From assembly GCF_001517625.2 (NCBI RefSeq), contig NZ_LN999825.1, positions 124,001 through 188,000 on the forward strand: DNA of 64,000 nucleotides. Direction: 5' to 3'. The stretch comes from Clostridium sp. AT4 (GTDB taxonomy: Bacteria; Bacillota; Clostridia; Lachnospirales; Lachnospiraceae). The position numbers were made by a program, and so were the translations under genes. Below, in pieces: positions 1-7,275 of this stretch (positions within the stretch are counted from its first letter, which is position 1; every line of letters begins with the position of its first letter). A model generated the notes under the pieces. It was not told the DNA's origin and made no database searches. It saw only the letters and a program-made list of their open reading frames with translations.

Positions 1-290
1 CTTTGTTTTCCAGACAGCCGAAAATCGGATATGTTATACTCTCCGCACAAAACGGAAGGCATTTTCTGTTTCTGAAGCACAAAACTAACTCTTCCTCTTA
101 ATTTATTATTGACGTCGGGAAATAGAATAGACGCGACAAATTCCTTTTCTTCCGTTCATTCCCAAAGGGAGCCTTATGAAACCGGGACATACTAAGATCA
201 GCGCCCGGTTTCCGGCGCCGGGGTTTTCAGGCAGGTTTTAGGATCTTGAAAGCCCCGATCCACATGTTCAGAAAGAGAGGTACTATTTAA
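1..290. other. non-coding leader upstream of cotJA
   Basis: No convincing gene is seen here. An 8-bp inverted repeat (179-186 with 204-211) followed by a GC palindrome (212-221) may be a weak terminator of something to the left or a structured leader. I looked for a sigma-E promoter, which is expected for cotJ, and found only a CATAC-like -10 at 188 without a matching -35. Confidence 0.4.
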
Positions 291-509
291 ATGAACCTGT
301 ATCGAGACGAAACCGCTCCTTACGCTGCTGTCTGCGGATACGAAAGAAATTCCCCGTTTCCCGGCGAAAAGCTGACGCTTGCAATCGCTGCAGTTCCTAC
401 CCAGCCCTGGGAAACGCCCCTTTCTCCGGCTGTGGGACTGAAGCAGGGGAGTATCTTTCCGAGCCTCGTGCTCCCGTTTTTTAAGGAAGGAGGAAACGCT
501 CATGTCTGA
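291..509 (+). CDS. cotJA: spore coat associated protein CotJA
   Basis: This 72-aa protein has the CotJA signature in its second half: a P-x-Q-x-W motif (residues 36-40), then a Leu-Lys-x-Gly-x-Ile-Phe-P-x-L-x-x-P-F stretch at about residues 50-64. CotJA is a small component of the inner spore coat encoded in the cotJABC operon and made in the mother cell during sporulation. The start ATG has an AGAGAGG ribosome site about ten bases upstream. The gene overlaps cotJB by eight bases, so the pair is probably translationally coupled. The call rests on the motif and on the neighbours, which are clear CotJB and CotJC. Confidence 0.87.
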   Translation: MNLYRDETAPYAAVCGYERNSPFPGEKLTLAIAAVPTQPWETPLSPAVGLKQGSIFPSLVLPFFKEGGNAHV

Positions 510-804
510 CCGTAAAGCCATGTTAAAGGAACTTCAGGAAATCAGCTTTACTGCCGATGATCTAAACCTATACCTTGATACCCATCCTCTGGATATGCCT
601 GCACTTGAAGCCTTTATGCAGGCAAATACCAGACGGAAAAACCTTCTCGAACAATTTGCCAGGGAATTTGAACCCCTTACCAGAGACTGTGTCTGCCCTG
701 ATACAAACAATCAGTCCGGCTTCTGTACCGACTACCCCGGACAGAAACATTTTACCTGGACCGACGGGCCTCTGCCCTGGGATCGTGAAGGAGGTGTTCT
801 CTGA
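502..804 (+). CDS. cotJB: spore coat protein CotJB
   Basis: This 100-aa protein carries the CotJB core: an L-x-E-L-Q-E-I-S-F region followed by L-Y-L-D-T-H-P-L-D (about residues 22-32), then a conserved P-L-T near residue 59 and a W-x-W/P-W-D-tail at the C-terminus. CotJB is a coat component encoded with CotJA and the catalase-like CotJC. The ribosome site AAGGAGG lies inside the end of cotJA. The stop TGA shares its A with the ATG of cotJC, which is typical of tight operon coupling. Length matches the family (about 85-100 aa). Confidence 0.9.
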   Translation: MSDRKAMLKELQEISFTADDLNLYLDTHPLDMPALEAFMQANTRRKNLLEQFAREFEPLTRDCVCPDTNNQSGFCTDYPGQKHFTWTDGPLPWDREGGVL

Positions 805-1421
805 TGTGGATCTATGAAAAGCGTCTCCAGTATCCTGTCAATATAAAAAAGACCTGTCCCAAAACCGCATCTCTGATCATCAGTCAGTTTGGCGGTCCGG
901 ACGGTGAATTAGCTGCTTCCATGCGTTATCTTTCCCAACGCTACACCATGCCATGCAGAGAAGCAGCGGGACTTTTAACGGATATCGGCACAGAAGAACT
1001 GGCTCATCTGGAAATCATCTGCGCTATGGTATTTCAGCTTACCAAAGACCTGACGGCAGAACAGGCAAAGACAGCCGGATTTGATGCTTATTATATTGAC
1101 CATGCCACCGGACTGTGGCCTGCGGCTGCCGCAGGCATTCCCTACAATGCCTGCGAATTCCAGTCTAAGGGAGACGCCATCACAGACCTTCATGAAAACC
1201 TGGCTGCAGAACAGAAAGCCCGGAGCACCTACGAAAACCTTATCCGCATTATTGATGATCCGGATGTACTGGATCCACTTCGATTTCTGCGTGCCAGGGA
1301 AATCGTCCATTTCCAGCGGTTCGGTGAAGCTCTGGAAAAGATAAAGGACAGCCTGGACAGCAAAAACTTCTATTTCTTCAATCCTGAATTTGATAAACAG
1401 TTTACAGCAGAGGCAAAATAA
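804..1421 (+). CDS. cotJC: CotJC, manganese-catalase-family spore coat protein
   Basis: At 205 aa this matches CotJC, a ferritin-like di-manganese catalase relative found in the spore coat. Visible metal-site motifs are an E in the E-L-A-A-S-M-R-Y-L helix, E-E-L-A-H-L-E (an ExxH), a later E-N-L-A-A-E-Q helix and E-I-V-H-F (second ExxH). The family is thought to protect spores from peroxide or to act structurally in the coat; catalytic activity of this copy is inferred only. The start overlaps the cotJB stop by one base, with AAGGAGG upstream. A strong terminator follows directly. Confidence 0.92.
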   Translation: MWIYEKRLQYPVNIKKTCPKTASLIISQFGGPDGELAASMRYLSQRYTMPCREAAGLLTDIGTEELAHLEIICAMVFQLTKDLTAEQAKTAGFDAYYIDHATGLWPAAAAGIPYNACEFQSKGDAITDLHENLAAEQKARSTYENLIRIIDDPDVLDPLRFLRAREIVHFQRFGEALEKIKDSLDSKNFYFFNPEFDKQFTAEAK

Positions 1422-1429
1422 GTCTAAAA

Positions 1430-1480
1430 CAGCCGGCAGGAGCCTGAATCCGGATGCTCCTGCCGGCTGCTTTTAATTTT
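1430..1480 (+). terminator. rho-independent terminator of cotJABC
   Basis: A perfect 14-bp stem (1430-1443 with 1456-1469, starting CAGCCGGCAGG) with a 12-base loop is followed by CTTTTAATTTT. It lies between convergent genes and may also end the leftward SCP2 gene. Confidence 0.93.
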
Positions 1481-1483
1481 ATT

Positions 1484-1819
1484 CTATTTATTTTTCTTCA
1501 CAAAGCTTTGCAGCTTCATGGCTTTTTCCAGATTTCCTTCAACCCTCAGTTTTCCTGTGGTAAAAGCAAAGATTGGATCCAGCTTTCCGCCTGCCAGCTT
1601 AAAAAGCGTCTCTGCGCTGCAGGTAAAAATGGCATCTCTGTCATAGTATTCGTAGGGCTCTACATAAAGTACGCCTTCCTTTACCTCAGCATAAAAAGCG
1701 CCTTCTCCTTCACCTGCAATATTAAACTGGAATGCCAGATGCTCCTTTTCCCCGCTTACATCTGCCTCCATAAAAATTTTCTTTACCTGTGAAAATACTT
1801 CTTCGTATGTCATCCCCAT
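1484..1819 (-). CDS. SCP2 sterol-binding domain protein
   Basis: This 111-aa protein consists of a single SCP2-type lipid-binding domain. The pattern is a hydrophobic N-terminal helix, alternating beta strands, and the typical ending L-x-G-K-L-x-P-x-x-A-F-x-x-G-K-L-R-V-E-G-N-L-x-x-A-x-x-L near residues 80-105. Stand-alone SCP2 proteins are common in clostridia; their ligands are mostly unknown. An AAGAGG site precedes the ATG; the third codon is also ATG and could be used instead. The gene is monocistronic, convergent with cotJC and separated from the PTS operon by about 170 bases. Confidence 0.8.
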   Translation of the reverse strand: MGMTYEEVFSQVKKIFMEADVSGEKEHLAFQFNIAGEGEGAFYAEVKEGVLYVEPYEYYDRDAIFTCSAETLFKLAGGKLDPIFAFTTGKLRVEGNLEKAMKLQSFVKKNK

Positions 1820-1922
1820 TTCTACCTCTTGGTTTTCATTTTATTTTTATATCAGGTATTAATATAATATACTATTTTTCTAAAAAACGCAATAAAGGCC
1901 ATCTGCCCAAGCGCACCTAAAT

Positions 1923-1952
1923 TAAGAACTGCCGTTAAAACGACAGTTCTTA
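1923..1952 (-). terminator. hairpin after the PTS operon, probable terminator
   Basis: A 9-bp stem (1923-1931 with 1944-1952) extends past one mismatch around a TTAAAA loop. Read leftward it is followed by TTAATTTAGG, a weak U run. It lies just after the last PTS gene. Confidence 0.5.
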
Positions 1953-1991
1953 CATAATAATATTATTCTGATTACTAACACATTCCCTGCA

Positions 1992-2828
1992 CTACAAAAT
2001 TCCCAATGCCCCCAACACAATTCCACATATCACAATTCCCAGCAAAAGCAGATTTGTGTTGACTTTCTTCTGAATAAGCCTGTAAATCCCCAGCGTTGCC
2101 AAAAGAGGCAGAAGCTTAGGGAACATCGTATCCAGCATATCCTGAAGCACCAGCTCCGTTCCCCCCGCATGAAAGGCCAATGGTGTTGTTATGCTGACCA
2201 TACTTGCCACCATTCCTCCTACTACAGCTAATCCCACAATGGATGCACACTGCATAACCCGCTCCATGATTCCTTCCTGATACAGCTTGGTCAGGTATTT
2301 ATTACCAGACTGATAGCCCAGAACCGTTCCATAATACCCCATGATAATTGAGGGAATTGCGAAGAGAAGAACTGCCAGAATCGGTCCTAATACATTGCCT
2401 TGCTGTGCAAAAGACAGGCCAATTCCAAATGTTATGATACGCAGAGTACCCTGGAAAAAGCTGTCGCCAATTCCCGCAAAAGGTCCCATTAGACTGGTTT
2501 TAATCATAGAAATCGATTCTGGTTGGAAAGAACCATCCTCACATTTAGCATTCTGCTCCTCCATGGAGGCAGCCAATCCCATAATAAAACCTGTCACCTG
2601 CGGTGTACAGTTAAAAAACTCCATATGACGCTGATATGCTTCCCGACACTTCTCAGGCTTATTCTTATATAGCTTGTCCAGAATGGGAGCCATTCCAAAC
2701 ATAAACCCCATATGCATCTGCCTCTCATAATTCCAGGAACACATAATAGTCCAGGAACGCAGGAATAATCTGCGCAGATCCTTTTTTGTCACAGCGCCCT
2801 CTGCGACGGTCTGATTCATTTCTTCCAT
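1992..2828 (-). CDS. mannose-family PTS transporter, IID component
   Basis: The 278-aa IID subunit of a mannose-type (Man/Fru/Sor) phosphotransferase permease forms the membrane channel with IIC. The N-terminal half has the family pattern (L-x-R-L-F-x-R-S, then N-Y-E-R-M/Q-x-x-x-G-F-M-F-x-M-x-P-x-L), with the conserved S-L-M-G-P-x-A-G-I-G-D-S at about 130-141. Several hydrophobic segments fill the C-terminal half, and the protein ends in a membrane span. It lies two bases after IIC and is the last gene of the operon. Substrate is inferred only from the neighbouring deglycase-like gene. Confidence 0.92.
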   Translation of the reverse strand: MEEMNQTVAEGAVTKKDLRRLFLRSWTIMCSWNYERQMHMGFMFGMAPILDKLYKNKPEKCREAYQRHMEFFNCTPQVTGFIMGLAASMEEQNAKCEDGSFQPESISMIKTSLMGPFAGIGDSFFQGTLRIITFGIGLSFAQQGNVLGPILAVLLFAIPSIIMGYYGTVLGYQSGNKYLTKLYQEGIMERVMQCASIVGLAVVGGMVASMVSITTPLAFHAGGTELVLQDMLDTMFPKLLPLLATLGIYRLIQKKVNTNLLLLGIVICGIVLGALGIL

Positions 2829-2830
2829 AT

Positions 2831-3574
2831 CTACGCACTCTCCCTTCTTCCATAAACCACTTTATCCATAATAAATGCTAAAATACAGGCGAACAGCGTC
2901 AGACCGATCAAATCGAGCCCGGAATATGCCACCACCAGAAAACCGAACAGAAAATACGGAAACAGCTTTTTAGAAAGCATCGTACTGAGCAGCATGGAAA
3001 AGCCCAATGCAGAAAGCAGATTTCCAGCTACTGTCAGGCCATTTGTAATTACCTCGGGAATCGCGTTCACCATTGTATCCACTAAATCTGTTCCAAAGTA
3101 GATCGTCAGAAAAATCGGCACAAAATAAACAACACAGTTTAATCCAAATGACCACCAAATATGGATATTTTGAGCCTTTTTGTAATTTTCTTCTTCTATC
3201 GCCCGATCTGCCACATGAGAAAACTGAGCAATGATAATACGCATGATCACGCTCATAAACTCACCAATTACTGCCACAGGGATAGCAATGGTCAGCGCGG
3301 CCTCTGTAGACGCACCGGATAAAATCGCAAATGACGTCGCGATAATACTTCCCAACTGCATATTTGGCGGACCAGCCGCACCAATGGCTACAAAGCCCAT
3401 GGAAATCAGCTCCAGACTGGCTCCCAGCGTAACTCCAGCTCTTAAATCTCCCAGAACCAGACCTGCCAGCGTACTTAAAATCAACGGCCTGCCAATATTC
3501 TGACGGCCAATTAACCGTGAGTCAATAACTGCGATAATTCCCACCAGTCCCAGCAAAATTGATTGAATCAACAT
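2831..3574 (-). CDS. mannose-family PTS transporter, IIC component
   Basis: The 247-aa polytopic IIC subunit carries the substrate-binding membrane channel of the mannose-type PTS. The family pattern near the N-terminus is visible: a D-x-R-L-x-G segment, G-L-V-L-G-D-L-x-x-G-x-x-L-G-A-x-L-E-L-I-x-x-G, then A-G-P-P-N. A GAGAGGGGG ribosome site precedes the ATG. It is 27 bases after IIB and two bases before IID, so the four PTS subunits form one transcription unit in the order IIA-IIB-IIC-IID. Confidence 0.92.
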   Translation of the reverse strand: MLIQSILLGLVGIIAVIDSRLIGRQNIGRPLILSTLAGLVLGDLRAGVTLGASLELISMGFVAIGAAGPPNMQLGSIIATSFAILSGASTEAALTIAIPVAVIGEFMSVIMRIIIAQFSHVADRAIEEENYKKAQNIHIWWSFGLNCVVYFVPIFLTIYFGTDLVDTMVNAIPEVITNGLTVAGNLLSALGFSMLLSTMLSKKLFPYFLFGFLVVAYSGLDLIGLTLFACILAFIMDKVVYGRRESA

Positions 3575-3601
3575 AATATTACCCCCTCTCTGCTCAATCT
3601 G

Positions 3602-4066
3602 CTATTTTGAAAAATCAGCATGTTCAATCTGAGAGGTGGGAACCTGCTGTATATAAATGCTGATCCCCTCTGACAGTATCTCCTGTGTATCCTTAAGTTC
3701 TTCCTTATTTAGGTACACTGCTTTTCCATATGGTTTAGAATCCTGTTTTTTTGCAACGCCGCCGTAATTAATCTCTCTGACCTGAGGCAGCTCATGGACA
3801 AGCCTCAACGCTTCTTTAGGGCCTCTTACAATAATCATAATATTCTTGTCCGCGTTGGACTCCACTGCCTGTTTCAATTCACTGAAAGGGATAATATCTA
3901 ATGAACAGCCTGACGGCTTTGCAAGAGACAATGCCATCTTTCCGATGGGGTCATTAGGAACCAGATCGTCCGCCACAATAATATGATTCGCTGCCGTCTG
4001 CCGGGTCCAGGAAAAAATAACCTGTCCATGCAGCAGCCTGTGATCCACCCGCACTAATTTAATCAT
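3602..4066 (-). CDS. mannose-family PTS, IIB component
   Basis: This 154-aa cytoplasmic IIB domain accepts phosphate from IIA and passes it to the sugar during transport. The phospho-acceptor motif R-V-D-H-R-L-L-H-G-Q-V is at residues 6-16, with the active His in the H-G-Q part. The rest follows the IIB fold (I-I-V-A-D-D, then M-A-L-S-x-A-K-P). It overlaps the IIA gene by eight bases, with a GGAGG site inside the end of IIA. The length is normal for the stand-alone subunit. Confidence 0.93.
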   Translation of the reverse strand: MIKLVRVDHRLLHGQVIFSWTRQTAANHIIVADDLVPNDPIGKMALSLAKPSGCSLDIIPFSELKQAVESNADKNIMIIVRGPKEALRLVHELPQVREINYGGVAKKQDSKPYGKAVYLNKEELKDTQEILSEGISIYIQQVPTSQIEHADFSK

Positions 4067-4490
4067 AAGCCTGTTCCTCCTTCAAAAGCCTGTTATAATA
4101 AACAACGCTGTTTTTTCCATCCTCTGCAATGGAATCCAGATTCAGTTTATCCCAGGGAGTATGATTTTTCTTTTCCATCATTACTTCCACTGCCACAGTA
4201 AGATTAGCTCCTGCGATCAGCCTTCTTGAATCCGACAGAAACCGCAAAGCCGTATTGGCCGGGGTTCCGCCGGGTATATCCAAGAGGATTACCAGATTTC
4301 TGTCTCTATACTGTTCTTCAATCACAGTCCTTAAACACTGTTCAAACTCCTCTGTGCTTTCTCCTTCTTCAAAACATACTGTGTCTAAATCTGTCTCATC
4401 AATATCCAAAACCAGCTTTAAAGCGCTCAAATACCCTTTTGCCAGTCCGCCGTGGGTAACCATCAAAATCCCGAAATCTTCTTTTTCCAT
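4059..4490 (-). CDS. mannose-family PTS, IIA component
   Basis: This IIA subunit of about 143 aa takes phosphate from HPr. The N-terminal beta strand ends in T-H-G-G-L-A, whose His is the phosphorylation site. D-I-P-G-G-T-P-A-N (about residues 72-80) is the usual second motif. I chose the ATG at 4490 because AAGAGGTG lies seven bases upstream; the longer reading frame begins at a GTG (4499) that overlaps that ribosome site. It sits between the HAD gene and IIB in the operon. Confidence 0.9.
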   Translation of the reverse strand: MEKEDFGILMVTHGGLAKGYLSALKLVLDIDETDLDTVCFEEGESTEEFEQCLRTVIEEQYRDRNLVILLDIPGGTPANTALRFLSDSRRLIAGANLTVAVEVMMEKKNHTPWDKLNLDSIAEDGKNSVVYYNRLLKEEQAYD

Positions 4491-4514
4491 ATGTTTCACC
4501 TCTTAAGCCTTTGT

Positions 4515-5186
4515 TTATGTCGTACCTGCACTGTCTTCCTGAAAAATCCGGCGGCCCGCCTCAAATAAGGACGGAAGAATCCACTTTGCCCGCTCCTTTT
4601 CAGCTTCTCCCGGCAAAATCATATCTGGAACCATTACACAGGGAATCCCTGCCCGAAAAGCAGCCTCTACGCCTACGGGAGAATCCTCCAGAACTACCGC
4701 TCTGTCGGCAGGGCATTTCATCTGCTTCAAAACGTTCAGGTATATATCAGGGAATGGTTTTCCTCTTCTCACCTCATCCCCACAGCAAACATAAGAAAAG
4801 AAGGAAAGGATTCCCATTCGCCCCAGACGTTTTTCAGTCAGTTCCCGAGAGGTTGCCGTAGCAACCGCACAGGGAATTTCTTTTTCCTGCAGCTTCTCAA
4901 GCAGCTCCCGTGCCCCCGGCTTTAACCGCAGATCCTCTTCAAGCATTTTGGAGCCAAACGCCCTCATACGCTCCATAAAATCTTCTGCGCGGCAAGCCCC
5001 GTTCAAAATTTCACATGCCTCATTCATTGAAGCCTGTCCGGTTTTTCCAATCAGCCGATGAAATTCCTCGTCCCGTACATTCAGAAGCCCAAACGAATCA
5101 GCTGTTTTGCGCCATGCCTGTTTCCACACCTGCTCCGTGTCCAAAAGCAGTCCGTCTACATCAAAAATAACCAACTGCGGCAGCAT
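4515..5186 (-). CDS. HAD-family sugar phosphatase or phosphoglucomutase-like protein
   Basis: A 223-aa HAD superfamily hydrolase with a helical cap after the first strand (subfamily of beta-phosphoglucomutase and small sugar phosphatases). Motif I is F-D-V-D-G-L-L-L-D-T (catalytic Asp 9 and 11), motif II is T-A-T-S near residue 116, motif III Lys lies in R-G-K-P-F-P-D-I-Y, and motif IV is L-E-D-S-P-V-G. It is 30 bases after the SIS-domain gene and 15 bases before IIA, so it is co-transcribed with them. It could remove phosphate from a product or by-product of the transported sugar. The exact substrate cannot be read from the sequence. Confidence 0.85.
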   Translation of the reverse strand: MLPQLVIFDVDGLLLDTEQVWKQAWRKTADSFGLLNVRDEEFHRLIGKTGQASMNEACEILNGACRAEDFMERMRAFGSKMLEEDLRLKPGARELLEKLQEKEIPCAVATATSRELTEKRLGRMGILSFFSYVCCGDEVRRGKPFPDIYLNVLKQMKCPADRAVVLEDSPVGVEAAFRAGIPCVMVPDMILPGEAEKERAKWILPSLFEAGRRIFQEDSAGTT

Positions 5187-5216
5187 GTTTAATCCCCTCC
5201 TTCTTTCTCCGGTTGA

Positions 5217-6194
5217 TTAATACTCCATGTGCCACATATACCGGCGCACATCCAAAGAATGTCCACGCTCAAAAGCAATCGCTTCTACAAACTGACGAAT
5301 AACTACTCCGGACAGAATGGCTGCAATATAAGGCTTAGCCTCATCTGCTACTCCTGCCAGCGGAAGATCCTCCTGATCCAGAATGAGCATCTTGTCTGAA
5401 TATTTCTTACTGAAATCCTCTACTCTCTGATCCAGGAATCGTGTGTTGCCAATACTTTTTACTAATAAAAACGGAACATCATAATCTGTCACCTCAAATG
5501 GACCATGGAAATACTCGCCGGAATGGATGCAGCCGGAGTGGATCCACTGCATTTCCATAAACCAGCACATCGCAGTAGAATACACTTCTCCATAGTTAAT
5601 TCCGCTTCCAATAGTATAGATAAGCTTCTCCCGCTTGTTCTCCTTTGCCCAGCGCTCCGCCTTTTCCTGATAAAGCTCCTTTGCCTTTCCTGACAACTCA
5701 GACAGCTTATCAAGCTCCTTCAGGCATACATCCCATTTTTCACTGGGAGCCAAAACCTTCAGCAGATGGAAAAGAAGACCATAAAGGATACCTTTATTCT
5801 TGTCGCTGTCGCTCACTTCCTTGCCCCAATCATAGTGAACAGGACACTGAGCGGCGTTCCATAAAGGCGATCCTTCTGCATTTGATAAAGCAATCGTCAT
5901 AGCTCCTTTTTCTCTGGCAAGCTTTGTAGCGGCAACCGTTTCCGGAGTATTACCGGAATGGGAACAGCTGATTACCAGAGACTGTTCATTTAAAGACTTG
6001 GGTGTATCATACATAAATTCATTCGCTGTATACACATGGCTGGGAACCGTTGTTTCCTTATCAAAAATATACTGCCCTGCCATCAAAACTGCCTGGGAGC
6101 CTCCACAGGCCACAAAATAAACAGCATTCACTGTTCCCATCTGCTCCACAGCACTAACCGCCTGTACAATCTGTCCAAGATGTTCTTGTCTCAT
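5217..6194 (-). CDS. SIS-domain protein, FrlB/GfrF-like fructosamine-6-phosphate deglycase
   Basis: A 325-aa protein with two sugar-isomerase (SIS) domains: the first has F-V-A-C-G-G-S at residues 27-33 and S-C-S-H-S-G-N-T-P-E at 76-85; the second contains S-G-E-Y-F-H-G-P-F-E at 225-234. It ends D-V-R-R-Y-x-x-x-M-E-Y. The S-G-E..H-G-P motif and the R-R-Y...E-Y tail resemble E. coli FrlB, which cleaves fructoselysine 6-phosphate to glucose 6-phosphate and lysine. GlmS-like or AgaS-like isomerases are the alternative, but the tail favours the deglycase group. It is the first gene of the PTS operon, with AGGAGGAG upstream of the ATG. Amino-sugar or Amadori-product use is an inference. Confidence 0.72.
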   Translation of the reverse strand: MRQEHLGQIVQAVSAVEQMGTVNAVYFVACGGSQAVLMAGQYIFDKETTVPSHVYTANEFMYDTPKSLNEQSLVISCSHSGNTPETVAATKLAREKGAMTIALSNAEGSPLWNAAQCPVHYDWGKEVSDSDKNKGILYGLLFHLLKVLAPSEKWDVCLKELDKLSELSGKAKELYQEKAERWAKENKREKLIYTIGSGINYGEVYSTAMCWFMEMQWIHSGCIHSGEYFHGPFEVTDYDVPFLLVKSIGNTRFLDQRVEDFSKKYSDKMLILDQEDLPLAGVADEAKPYIAAILSGVVIRQFVEAIAFERGHSLDVRRYMWHMEY

Positions 6195-6208
6195 ATCCGT
6201 CTCCTCCT

Positions 6209-6347
6209 AATTGATTATATATCATTATGTATCTTTATATATCTTATTATAGTGATTTGTCCCGAAAAAATCAAGTATATTTTCAAAAAAAGATACAAAA
6301 AGATAAAAATTTTAAAGATTGCATATCATCATAGTATATGCTATAAT
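6209..6347. promoter_or_regulatory. divergent promoters and likely GntR operators
   Basis: Leftward promoter: -35 TTGATT (6269-6274), 17-base spacer, -10 TATAAT (6246-6251), driving the PTS operon. Rightward promoter: -35 TTGCAT (6319-6324), 17-base spacer, -10 TATAAT (6342-6347), driving the GntR gene. The rightward spacer holds an inverted repeat GCATAT-N9-ATATGC (6321-6341). Downstream of the leftward -10 are two exact TTATATATC repeats (6215-6223, 6235-6243) 20 bases apart. Both are plausible binding sites for the GntR protein. Confidence 0.75.
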
Positions 6348-6371
6348 GAATTGTTGAAGGAGAATCCTATT

Positions 6372-7145
6372 ATGAATTCAAAAAGTGTAAAACCATTGTA
6401 TCAACAGATTGAAGCATCCATTCGCAGCGATATCCAAACACACATTTATAAAGCCGGTGATAAGCTTCCCACAGAAACCGAACTAAGCGCAAAATATAAT
6501 GTAAGCAAAATCACCATACGTAAAGCTATGGAAAAACTTTCCCATAATGGATTAATACAGAAGGTTCAGGGAAAAGGTACCTTTGTGTGCCCACAAAAGG
6601 ACAAAATTGCCCTCTCCGAGACAAGAGGTTTTAACGATTCCCTTTCCTCCCATGGCCACACTTCCCGTCATAAAGTATTGGAGATCAAAAAAATCCAATC
6701 CGATGACCGTGTTTCAGAAGCTCTCAGCCTGTGTGAAGGAAGTCCTGTTATTTATGTAGAACGTCTCATCTGGGCAGACAATAAACCCATTGGCCTTGAT
6801 ACCATCTATGTTTCAGAAGCCGCCTTCCCTGACTTTATACAGAAAGCCGCCTCTGAAAAACCTCTTTATCATATTTTAAAAGAAGATTACGGTCTGGAGG
6901 TAGCAGAGGCCACTCTGGAAATTAATGGAATTTTAGCCGACAGTTCTAAGGCATCCCTCCTAAAATGTCTGGTAGGCGACCCTCTGTTCTATGTAGAAAA
7001 AACCGCCTATAATTCCGATGGAACACCTATCCATTTTTCCTCCACATATGTACGCTGTGACTCCGTTACCTATGTTGTCCGTACAAACCAGTTTCTGCAT
7101 ATGGAAGAAAAAAGGCTGGCTTCCTGTTTTCATAAAAGAAAATAA
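6372..7145 (+). CDS. GntR-family regulator with UTRA domain
   Basis: This 257-aa transcription factor has an N-terminal winged helix (about residues 5-70; P-L-Y-Q-Q-I, then L-P-T-E-T-E-L-S-A-K-Y-N-V-S-K-I-T-I-R) and a C-terminal UTRA ligand-binding domain ending with the usual F-S-S-T-Y-V-R-C-D. HutC/FarR-type regulators of this form sense sugar phosphates or related metabolites and repress the adjacent operon. I set the start at the ATG with GAAGGAG nine bases upstream; an open frame runs much further upstream but crosses the promoter. It is divergent from the PTS/deglycase operon, its probable target. The effector is probably the imported phosphorylated substrate (inferred). Confidence 0.92.
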   Translation: MNSKSVKPLYQQIEASIRSDIQTHIYKAGDKLPTETELSAKYNVSKITIRKAMEKLSHNGLIQKVQGKGTFVCPQKDKIALSETRGFNDSLSSHGHTSRHKVLEIKKIQSDDRVSEALSLCEGSPVIYVERLIWADNKPIGLDTIYVSEAAFPDFIQKAASEKPLYHILKEDYGLEVAEATLEINGILADSSKASLLKCLVGDPLFYVEKTAYNSDGTPIHFSSTYVRCDSVTYVVRTNQFLHMEEKRLASCFHKRK

Positions 7146-7206
7146 TAAAGAGTTTTTATCAAAATCCCCCTCATTCTGCCTGCTATAAGACTGCAGAAAA
7201 TACAGT

Positions 7207-7254
7207 AAAAAAGAAGGACTGTGACTTAAAATAAGTCAAACGTCCTTCTTTTTG
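7207..7254. terminator. bidirectional terminator
   Basis: A 12-bp stem (7208-7219 with 7242-7253, AAAAAGAAGGAC type) encloses a smaller GACTT/AAGTC hairpin. The T-rich right arm and A-rich left arm allow termination for both the GntR gene and the leftward cohesin-like gene. Confidence 0.85.
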
Positions 7255-7275
7255 TTAATATCTGAACTTCCTGTT

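Noticed and set aside
1-26. repeat shared with 8250-8275 (16 identical bases)
   Set aside because: One 16-base match in a 64-kb window is near chance and has no structural context.
171-200. sigma-E promoter for cotJ
   Set aside because: A CATAC-like -10 is present but no -35 at the right spacing.
6036-6371. N-terminal extension of the GntR gene
   Set aside because: It crosses the promoter and the start of the divergent gene; the helix-turn-helix begins after the chosen ATG.
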